The notes under the pieces were generated by a model. It made no database searches, had not been told where the DNA came from, and saw nothing but the letters and a program-made list of their open reading frames with translations. DNA of 64,000 nucleotides. Source: DASSUW01 sp963844205 (GTDB lineage: Bacteria > Actinomycetota > Thermoleophilia > Solirubrobacterales > Solirubrobacteraceae). The DNA lies in contig CAWJNK010000012.1 of NCBI GenBank assembly GCA_963844205.1, positions 186,001 to 250,000 of the forward strand. The letters are read 5' to 3'. Of this stretch, positions 34,269 to 40,842 are shown in pieces. Each line of letters starts with the position of its first letter. Position 1 is the stretch's first letter. The translations under genes and the position numbers were made by a program.

Positions 34269-35345
34269 CTACGGGATCCCGATCTCCGACTTGTCGCCGA
34301 CCATGAACCGGTACGCGCGCGGCTGGCGGTTCCCGCGCGAGATCGCGACGTCGCGACCGAGCAGGGAGGACTCCATCCGCCCGTCGAGGTTCCGCACCGA
34401 CGACCCCTCGAGCAGGATCGAGTGCTCCACCTCGGCGCGCTCGATCACGCAGTTGCGGCCGACCGCCGTGTACGGGCCGATGTAGGCGTCGCGGACCACG
34501 GCGCCCTCGCCGATGACCGCCGGGCCGCGCACGGTCGACCGCTCGAGCAGCGCGCCGTTCTCCACCACCACGCGGCCGTCGACCTGCGCGTCGTCGACCA
34601 CGCCGTCGATCCGCCGCACGACCGTGTCGAGGATCAGCCGGTTGGCCTCGAGCATGTCCTCCAGCCGGCCGGTGTCCTTCCACCACCCGCGCACGACGTG
34701 CGGCTCGACGCGCTTGCCGTTGTCCACCAGCCACTGGATCGCGTCGGTGATCTCGAGCTCCCCGCGCCCCGAGGGCTCGATCGCCCGGGCGGCGTCGTGG
34801 ATCAGCGGCGTGAACATGTAGACGCCGACGAGCGCGAGGTCGGTCGCCGGCTCCGGCGGCTTCTCGACCAGCCGCAGGACGGCGCCGTCGCCGCCGAGCT
34901 CCGCGACCCCGTAGTTCTGGGGATCGGGCACCGGCGTCAATAGGATCAGGGCCTCGGGCGCATGCTCGCGGAAATCCTGCACCAGGTCCTCCATGCCGCC
35001 CTGCAGCAGGTTGTCGCCGAGGTACATCACGAACGGCGACTCGCCGAGGAACGGCTCGGCCGTGAGCACCGCGTGGGCGAGGCCGGCCGGCTCGTCCTGC
35101 ACGATGTACTCGATCCGCACGCCGAACTGCGACCCGTCGCCCGCGGCGTCGCGGATCTCGTCCCCGGTCTCCGGCGCGATGATGATGCCGACCTCGCCGA
35201 TCCCGGCGGCCGCCATCGCCTCGATGCCGTAGAACAGCACCGGCTTGTTCGCCACCGGGACGAGCTGCTTCGCCGACGTGAACGTGATCGGCCGCAGCCG
35301 CGTCCCGCGCCCGCCGGACAGGATCAGACCCTTGAGCTGGTCCAT
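34269..35345 (-). CDS. rmlA: Glucose-1-phosphate thymidylyltransferase, long form
   Basis: 358 residues. Nucleotidyltransferase signature ILSGGRGTRLRPITFTSAKQ at 8-27, then LVPVANKPVLFYGIEAM, and GDNLLQGG for the metal site. The C-terminal about 110 residues form a left-handed beta-helix (repeated VVEN, VIGEGAVV, AYIGPYTAVG turns), marking the RmlA-long/StrD class rather than short RmlA. It makes dTDP-glucose, feeding RmlB (25973) and RmlD (26956). It follows the PI-PLC gene on the minus strand with a 6-base gap. Confidence 0.93.
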   Translation of the reverse strand: MDQLKGLILSGGRGTRLRPITFTSAKQLVPVANKPVLFYGIEAMAAAGIGEVGIIIAPETGDEIRDAAGDGSQFGVRIEYIVQDEPAGLAHAVLTAEPFLGESPFVMYLGDNLLQGGMEDLVQDFREHAPEALILLTPVPDPQNYGVAELGGDGAVLRLVEKPPEPATDLALVGVYMFTPLIHDAARAIEPSGRGELEITDAIQWLVDNGKRVEPHVVRGWWKDTGRLEDMLEANRLILDTVVRRIDGVVDDAQVDGRVVVENGALLERSTVRGPAVIGEGAVVRDAYIGPYTAVGRNCVIERAEVEHSILLEGSSVRNLDGRMESSLLGRDVAISRGNRQPRAYRFMVGDKSEIGIP

Positions 35346-35360
35346 CGGCGGTGCAGCCTA

Positions 35361-35436
35361 CTAGGGGCCCGAGGGCGCGAGCAGGCGCTCCGCGGCGGCT
35401 AGGGGCCTGAGGGCGCGAGCAGGCGCTCGGCGGCGG
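35361..35436 (-). repeat. 38-bp tandem duplication of the pafBC gene end
   Basis: Bases 35361-35398 and 35399-35436 are direct repeats with two mismatches. Each copy carries a TAG stop and the last 11-12 codons (encoding AERLLAPSGP), so the gene's stop and C-terminal codons are duplicated immediately downstream. Confidence 0.85.
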
Positions 35437-37420
35437 CCAGCACCGCCTCGCGCGCGGTCTGCGGCTCGAGCACGGCGGCGTCGCCGGCCTCCTTGAGGAT
35501 CTGCTTGACGAGCCAGTCGATGCCCTGGAACGGCAGCTCGACGACGATCGAGCCGTCCTCGTGCTCGGCGACGACGGTCCGCTCCTCCCGGGCCCAGCGC
35601 GCCTGGTCGGGCGAGATCCACACGCGCGCGATCTGCGAGCCCTCGATCTCGCCGGTCCGCGGCCAGCCGCCGATGTCGGCCAGCGGCGCCAGCTCGGGCC
35701 GCCGCTCGAAGTGCTCGTCGAGCGCGACCGCGCGCTTGATCCGGTCGAGCCGGAAGTGCTTCAGGCGGTCCTCGTAGGCGGCGACGTACCAGGCCTCGCG
35801 ACCGTTGAACAGCGCGTACGGCTCGACGCGGCGCTCCGAGAAGCGCTGCTCGCCCGACCAGTACTCGATCTCCAGCAGCCGGCTCTCGTGCACCGCGCGC
35901 TCGACCGTGTGGGCGACCTCGTCCGCGACCGTCGGGGACGTGATCTGCAGCCCCTCCTCGACCGGGTCGTGGCCGAGCGCCTCGACCACCTTGTCGCGGG
36001 CGGTGCCGAGCTCGGGCTGTGCGAGGTTGAGGAGGTCGATCGCGGCCACGAGCGCCTTCGCCTCGATCGGGAGCAGCCGCGCCGGCCGGTCGAACGTGTC
36101 CGAGTACGGCTCGGGGTCGACTTCGATCTCGCCGCTGGGCAGCACCTCGGCGTAGATGACGTAGGCGCCGCCGCCGAAGTTGACGACGTTGAGCACCGAG
36201 ATGTCCTCGCGCAGCTCCTGCGGGGACATCTTGAGCTGCTCGCAGACCTCGTCGACGGGCAGCCGCCGGCCCTCGCGGCCGGCTGCGATCAGCACCGATG
36301 CGAGCGTGACCAGCCGCGCGAACCGCTCCGGCCGGATCGTCCCGGCGGGCTCGCCGCGCCCGCGACCGTTGGCATCGACCTCCGGGGTGGTCGGCGGCCG
36401 CGCGGCGGGCACCGCCGGCGGCTCGCCGCGATGCAGCTCGATGATCCTGTCGATCCTCCGGCGCGACTCCTCCACCAGCTCCGGCGGGCCCTCGATACGC
36501 GCGTGCTCGCGCAGCTCGAGCGCCCACGAGATCACGAGCCGCGGGATCGCGTACTCGGTGTGGAAGACGCTGTCACGCAGCTCGCCGTAGCCGCCGAACT
36601 GGCGCTCGACGTACCACGAGACGTCGTCGGACACCCACACCTCGGCGGTGCCGACGGGGTCGCCGAGCTGCCACCGGATGCGGCCCGCGTACTCGCGCGG
36701 GTCGAAGTCGGCCGGGCGCTGGAAGTCGTGCTCGGCCTTGGTCGCGTATGCGACCTTGCCGCGGATCCGCGAGAGCTTGAACACGCGCACGGCGTCACGC
36801 TCGTGTGAGTGGCCGACGAGGTAGAACTGGCCGCCCTCGAACAGCAGGTGGTAGGGGTCGACCTTGCGCAGCGCGGTCTCGTCGCGCTGCATCGTGTAGT
36901 ACTCGAACTCGATCCGCTTGCGGCGGTAGATCGCGGTGTCGATCTTCGCCAGCCGCGCCGACAGCTCGGCCCCGCCCGCCGACGCGGTGATGCCGAGCCC
37001 GATCGTCTGCCGCAGGCCGGAGCCCAGCGGGCTCGGGCGGCCCCACGTGATCTGCTGCAGCGCGAGCCGCAGCGGCTCCGCGTAGGCGAACTCGCCGTCG
37101 AGCAGCGTGAGCGCGGTCTGCAGCGCTGCGCGCTCGTCGTCGGTGAACTCGATCGCCGGGAGGTGGAACGCCTCGGGCGCGAGCGAGTAGTTCTCCTGCT
37201 CGGAGAACCCGTCTGCGGGCTTGTCGACGGTGAGGTGGATCCCGAGCGCGTCGAGCTCGGCGCGGTCGGCGTAGAAGCGGCGGGCGAAGGCGTCCTCGGT
37301 CATGTCCGAGTACCCCTCGACGTCCCGCCGGATCTCGGTCGCGGTCACAGGCCGGCGCTCGGCCATCAGATAGGAGATCAGCGAGAGCTGCCTGATCAGC
37401 TTTTCGGTGTCCTTCGCCAA
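35399..37420 (-). CDS. pafBC: Fused PafB-PafC-type WYL-domain regulator
   Basis: 673 residues, two WYL proteins in tandem. First half: winged helix (about 8-70, PVTATEIRRDVEGYSDMTED), WYL domain (about 165-235, YRRKRIEFEYYTMQRDE) and a WCX-like extension. Second half (from about 365): helix-turn-helix RRLPVDEVCEQLKMSPQELR, WYL domain (ESRLLEIEYWSGEQRFSERR, then FRLDRIKRAV) and extension. In mycobacteria PafB and PafC form a heterodimer that activates the LexA-independent DNA-damage response; fused versions are known in actinobacteria. Divergent from the response regulator gene. No Pup-proteasome genes are in the window. Confidence 0.9.
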   Translation of the reverse strand: MAKDTEKLIRQLSLISYLMAERRPVTATEIRRDVEGYSDMTEDAFARRFYADRAELDALGIHLTVDKPADGFSEQENYSLAPEAFHLPAIEFTDDERAALQTALTLLDGEFAYAEPLRLALQQITWGRPSPLGSGLRQTIGLGITASAGGAELSARLAKIDTAIYRRKRIEFEYYTMQRDETALRKVDPYHLLFEGGQFYLVGHSHERDAVRVFKLSRIRGKVAYATKAEHDFQRPADFDPREYAGRIRWQLGDPVGTAEVWVSDDVSWYVERQFGGYGELRDSVFHTEYAIPRLVISWALELREHARIEGPPELVEESRRRIDRIIELHRGEPPAVPAARPPTTPEVDANGRGRGEPAGTIRPERFARLVTLASVLIAAGREGRRLPVDEVCEQLKMSPQELREDISVLNVVNFGGGAYVIYAEVLPSGEIEVDPEPYSDTFDRPARLLPIEAKALVAAIDLLNLAQPELGTARDKVVEALGHDPVEEGLQITSPTVADEVAHTVERAVHESRLLEIEYWSGEQRFSERRVEPYALFNGREAWYVAAYEDRLKHFRLDRIKRAVALDEHFERRPELAPLADIGGWPRTGEIEGSQIARVWISPDQARWAREERTVVAEHEDGSIVVELPFQGIDWLVKQILKEAGDAAVLEPQTAREAVLAAAERLLAPSGP

Positions 37421-37503
37421 ACCTGCTCCTCACCATAGAGGCGACCGTTCCGACGCGATCCCCCTACCCTGTGGGCACGCGCTCTTTGCGGGAGTTTGAA
37501 CGG

Positions 37504-38133
37504 TTGCGCCTTGTCCTCATCGAAGATCATCAGGCCCTGCGCGAGGGGCTCGAACTGCTGCTCGGCCGCGAGGGCTGCGAGGTGGTCGGGACCGCAGGGA
37601 CTGCGGCCGAGGGCCGCGAGCTGATCGAGCGCCTGGAGCCCGACGTCTCGCTCGTCGACATCCGGCTCGGCGAGGACTCGGGGATCGACCTCACCCGCGC
37701 GGTGCTGCGTGAAGACCCGGGCCGTCGCATCGTCCTCTACACCGGCTCCAGCGACGTCGAGCTGCTGATCAGCGGCCTGGACTCGGGCGCCAGCGGCTAC
37801 GCGCTCAAGGAGGGGACGCCGAACGAGCTGACCGGCGCGCTCGAGACCGTCGCCGACGGCGGCACGTACGTCGACCCGCGGTTGCGCCCGGCGCTGCTGT
37901 CGCGGCAGGCTACGCAGCGGATGCCGTCGCTCTCCAAGCGCGAGCGCGAGATCATGGACCTGCTCTCGCAGGGCCTCACCGGCGAGGACGTCGCCGAGCG
38001 GCTCGTGCTCTCCAGCGAGACGGTCAAGACCCACATCCGCAACGCGATGAGCAAGCTCGAGGCCCACACGCGCGTGCACGCGGTGGCGATCGCGTTGCGC
38101 GAGGGGTACATCTCGGGGCCGGAGGGCATGTGA
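37504..38133 (+). CDS. NarL/FixJ-type response regulator
   Basis: 209 residues from TTG 37504, chosen because a GGGAG ribosome site lies 9 bases upstream and the product then starts MRLVLIEDHQALREGLELLL, the normal receiver N-terminus; GTG 37471 is possible. Receiver domain about 1-115 with phospho-acceptor Asp in VSLVDIRLGED, output LuxR helix-turn-helix about 140-200 (LSKREREIMDLLSQGLTGED, then SSETVKTHIRNAMSKL). Its stop overlaps a HisKA-only ORF (GTGA). No full sensor kinase is adjacent. Confidence 0.9.
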   Translation: MRLVLIEDHQALREGLELLLGREGCEVVGTAGTAAEGRELIERLEPDVSLVDIRLGEDSGIDLTRAVLREDPGRRIVLYTGSSDVELLISGLDSGASGYALKEGTPNELTGALETVADGGTYVDPRLRPALLSRQATQRMPSLSKREREIMDLLSQGLTGEDVAERLVLSSETVKTHIRNAMSKLEAHTRVHAVAIALREGYISGPEGM

Positions 38134-38330
38134 CCGAGGACGAGCGGCGCCGACTCCAGCATGACCTGCGGACGCCGCTGACCATCGTCACCGGCTTCTC
38201 CGAGATGCTGGCCGCCGACCGTCCGATCTCCGACGCGGCGCGGCGCGACTACGCCGCCCGCATCCACGCCGCCGCCGAGGAGCTGCGCGTCATGATCGAC
38301 GCGCTGCTCGACGGGGAGCCCGCCGCTTAG
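38130..38330 (+). CDS. HisKA-only mini-protein (orphan phospho-acceptor/dimerization domain)
   Basis: 66 residues from a GTG overlapping the response-regulator stop. Almost the whole protein is a histidine-kinase dimerization and phospho-acceptor (HisKA) hairpin: LQHDLRTPLTIVTGFSEML, with the H-box His10 followed by Asp-Leu-Arg-Thr-Pro. There is no ATPase (HATPase_c) domain, no sensor and no TM helix, and the next gene is convergent, so no kinase half can be read through. It may act as a phosphotransfer or phosphatase partner of the regulator, or it may be a truncated kinase; its composition looks maintained. Confidence 0.75.
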   Translation: MTEDERRRLQHDLRTPLTIVTGFSEMLAADRPISDAARRDYAARIHAAAEELRVMIDALLDGEPAA

Positions 38331-39280
38331 GCGGCGCGCGCGGCGAAGTACGCGCCGCCGCCGAGCGCGCGATCGTACGCCGACCAGGAGGAGCCGTGCG
38401 GCAGCTCCTTCTCGAGCCGGTCGAACGAGCCGAGCTTCCCGCCCAGGTTGTCGATCATGTGCACGAGCGTCGCCTCGCGCGTGCACGGGACGACCGGCGA
38501 GCCGTGCTCGAGCTGGCCGTGGTGGCTGAGGATGATGTGCAGGACCGCAGCCGCGAGCTCGGCGGGGAAGCCGGGGATCGCCTCGATCTCGGCGCGGATC
38601 CGGAAGTAGCCGAGCGGGATCTCGCCGTGCAGCTTGCCGAGGTCGGTGAGGTCGATCGCAAGCGGGTCGGACGTGTAGGCGTCGAGCTTGCCGATGTCGT
38701 GCAGCAGCGCGCCGGTGATCGCGACGTCGCGGTCGATGCCCGGAAACGTGGTCGAGATCACGGCGACCGCCTCGCCGACGCTGAGCGAGTGCTCGAGCAG
38801 CCCATGCCGGTAGGCCTGGTGGTAGCGCTTGGCGGCCGGAGCGTCGCGGTACGCAGGCCAGGTCGGCGCCTCGGGGCCCAGCACCCGGTCGAGCAGCTCC
38901 CGCAGGTGGGGGTTCTGGACCTGGGCGATGAGGTCGCGCAGCGCCGCCTCCATCTGCTGGGCGCTGCGCGGCGGGCCGTCGAGCAGGTCGCCGAGGTCGT
39001 ACTCGTACGCTTCCGCGCGGCGCAGGTCGCGCACCGTGAGCTCGGGGCCGTAGCGCGGGTGCACGCCGAAGCGGCCGCTGATCGCGACGGCGTGGCCGGG
39101 CTCGCACAGCGGCGCCCGTTCGTTCACGTACTCGCGCACGATCGCCACGACGGCGCCCGTGCGGTCGCCCAGCGAGAGCCGCAGGTACTCCGAACCGTCC
39201 TCCTTCGCGCGCACCTCGCTCGCGCGCACCAGCAGGACCTTCTCGAGATCCTGCCCGTCGACGAGTTCGCGAACGAACAT
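38327..39280 (-). CDS. YhaM-like OB-fold/HD-domain 3'-5' exoribonuclease
   Basis: 317 residues. N-terminal OB-fold (about 1-90: FVRELVDGQDLEKVLLVR, LRLSLGDRTGAVVAIV) then an HD phosphohydrolase domain with HGLLEHSLSVGEAVAVIS, ALLHDIGKLDAY and ILSHHGQLEHGSP, the divalent-metal ligands. The arrangement matches YhaM, a 3'-5' exoribonuclease of Gram-positive bacteria. ATG 39280 is chosen by homology (MFVREL); the frame is open further upstream into the divergent SDR gene. Stop overlaps the HisKA gene by 4 bases. Confidence 0.9.
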   Translation of the reverse strand: MFVRELVDGQDLEKVLLVRASEVRAKEDGSEYLRLSLGDRTGAVVAIVREYVNERAPLCEPGHAVAISGRFGVHPRYGPELTVRDLRRAEAYEYDLGDLLDGPPRSAQQMEAALRDLIAQVQNPHLRELLDRVLGPEAPTWPAYRDAPAAKRYHQAYRHGLLEHSLSVGEAVAVISTTFPGIDRDVAITGALLHDIGKLDAYTSDPLAIDLTDLGKLHGEIPLGYFRIRAEIEAIPGFPAELAAAVLHIILSHHGQLEHGSPVVPCTREATLVHMIDNLGGKLGSFDRLEKELPHGSSWSAYDRALGGGAYFAARAA

Positions 39281-39314
39281 GCCGCGAACGCTAGAGCGGG
39301 TCTCGGATGGCACC

Positions 39315-39986
39315 ATGTTTCGTGTGCGCAGCGCACTGATCACCGGCGGGACGGGCGGGCTCGGCGTGTCGGTCGTCGAGGCGTTCCTGGCCGACGGCTG
39401 GCGCGTCGTGGTTCCGTGGATCGTCGGCGGCGAGCAGGAGCGGCTCCCGCCCGAGGCCGAGGCCGTGGAGGCCGACCTCTCCGATCCCGACGACGTGTAC
39501 CGCGCAGTGCGCCTGGCGGCCGGGGACTCGTCCGCGCCGCTGAAGGCGGTCGCCAACCTCGTCGGCGGCTACGCCGACGGGCAGCCGGTGGCCGACACCC
39601 CGCTGTCGGTGTTCGAGGAGATGTTCGCGCTCAACATCCGCCCGACCTACCTCGTCATGCAGTGCGCGCTGCCGCGCCTCGTCGCGGCCGGCGGCGGCGC
39701 GATCGTCTGCGTCTCCTCCAAGGCGGCGCTCGAGCCGTGGGCCGGCGGGTCCGGCTACGCGGCGTCGAAGGCGGCGGTGATCGCGCTCGCCCGCGCGGTC
39801 GCCAAGGAGCACGCCGGCGACGGCGTCCGCTGCAACGTGATCGCGCCCACGATGATCGACACGCCCGCGAACCGGGCCGCCAACCCGGACGCGAAGATGA
39901 CCCCGCCCGCCGAGGTCGCCCAGGTCATCCGCTTCCTGTGCAGCGACGACTCGGCAGCGGTCAACGGCACCGTCGTCCCCGTCTGA
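39315..39986 (+). CDS. Short-chain dehydrogenase/reductase
   Basis: 223 residues, classical SDR. Cofactor motif TGGTGGLGVS near the N-terminus, the catalytic Ser in VCVSSKAALEPW and YAASKAAV with Tyr and Lys. The substrate cannot be deduced. ATG 39315 is chosen; 34 bases separate it from the divergent exoribonuclease. The stop codon lies 2 bases before the palindromic element at 39989. Confidence 0.88.
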   Translation: MFRVRSALITGGTGGLGVSVVEAFLADGWRVVVPWIVGGEQERLPPEAEAVEADLSDPDDVYRAVRLAAGDSSAPLKAVANLVGGYADGQPVADTPLSVFEEMFALNIRPTYLVMQCALPRLVAAGGGAIVCVSSKAALEPWAGGSGYAASKAAVIALARAVAKEHAGDGVRCNVIAPTMIDTPANRAANPDAKMTPPAEVAQVIRFLCSDDSAAVNGTVVPV

Positions 39987-39988
39987 CC

Positions 39989-40184
39989 GGCGAACGTCAA
40001 CTGCGGCTGGGTAGGGCGGCTGGGCGACCGGCGGAAACGTGAAATTTCAGGCGCCCCGCCATCCGGATTGTCACGAAACCCGTCATATGCGGCGATTTCG
40101 TGCAATCCGCGCGATGGAGACGGTGGATTTTTCACGAAACCGTCGGTCCGCCGCCTCCCCACCCAGCCGCAGTTGACGTTCGCC
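39989..40184. repeat. 196-bp nested palindromic intergenic element (copy B)
   Basis: Perfect 24-bp terminal inverted repeats (39989-40012 with 40161-40184) enclose two inner inverted segments: 40065-40078 with 40096-40108 (one bulge), and a weaker middle pair built on GTGAAA/TTTCAC. It fills the gap between two convergent stop codons (39986 and 40192) almost exactly. It carries no ORF. Homologous to copy C at 57643 and to a decayed end at 3563. Confidence 0.9.
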
Positions 40185-40191
40185 AGGCGCT

Positions 40192-40815
40192 TCAACCGCC
40201 GTAGAACTTGATCGCGCGGTCGGCCAGGGCTCGGGTGTCGCGCTCGTTCGCGGCGGCGTTGAAGAGGATCGCGACGCCGGGGATGAGCCGCCGCGCGGCG
40301 CGGGTGGCGGTGCGCTTGCCGACGAACATCAGCAGTCGCGAGAGCATCGCCTGCTCGCGGCCGCGCTCGAGCTTGGAGCCCATGTAGGCCTCGGCCACGG
40401 TCTTGCCCATGCCGTCCAGCGCGCGCCGGGCGGTCTCGGGGTCGGGGTAGAGGTCGCGCAGGACGAGCAGCTCGGCCGGCCGCATCGGGTCGCGCGGATC
40501 GAACCCGTAGGCGGCGGCGACGAAGAACACGAGCCGCGACTGGATCCAGGCCAGGAGCACGATGTCGGGCACGGCCGTGAAGATCCCGCCGACGCCGGTG
40601 GCGGCGCCCTCGAAGCGCGCGAGCGCGGCGTGGCGGCGCTTCGCCATCCGCGCCAGGTCGCGCTCGCTGACCGCGAGCCGGCTGCGCTTCTCCGCTGCCC
40701 ACTCGGCCGCGGTGGGACCGTGGCGCTCGGACGCGGCGAGCGCGACGTGCTCGGGTGCCCGGACCGGATCGGCGCGCAGGCGGTACCACAGGCTGTCCGG
40801 CACCTCGGTGCTCAC
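40192..40815 (-). CDS. EcsC-family protein
   Basis: 207 residues. The central part (about 75-200) shows EcsC features: ATGVGGIFTAVPDIVLLAWI, then YGFDPRDPMRPAELLVLRDL and RLIPGVAILFNAAANERDTR. EcsC, named after the third gene of the Bacillus ecs locus, has no firm biochemical role; it is membrane-associated in many actinobacteria. GTG 40815 is the only suitable start; the frame is open far upstream but antisense to the MFS gene. Divergent from the DHA2 transporter. Confidence 0.8.
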   Translation of the reverse strand: MSTEVPDSLWYRLRADPVRAPEHVALAASERHGPTAAEWAAEKRSRLAVSERDLARMAKRRHAALARFEGAATGVGGIFTAVPDIVLLAWIQSRLVFFVAAAYGFDPRDPMRPAELLVLRDLYPDPETARRALDGMGKTVAEAYMGSKLERGREQAMLSRLLMFVGKRTATRAARRLIPGVAILFNAAANERDTRALADRAIKFYGG

Positions 40816-40842
40816 GCGGGACCAGGCTAGCCATGGCGTACC

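Noticed and set aside
38130..38330. A toxin-antitoxin interpretation of the small coupled ORF after the response regulator
   Set aside because: Its sequence is a clear HisKA hairpin and the partner is a NarL-type regulator.
39987..40191. Possibility that the palindromic elements are insertion sequences or CRISPR
   Set aside because: No transposase ORF fits in under 200 bp, no target-site duplication is obvious, and there is no repeat-spacer array. A non-autonomous mobile element remains possible and is discussed as a finding.
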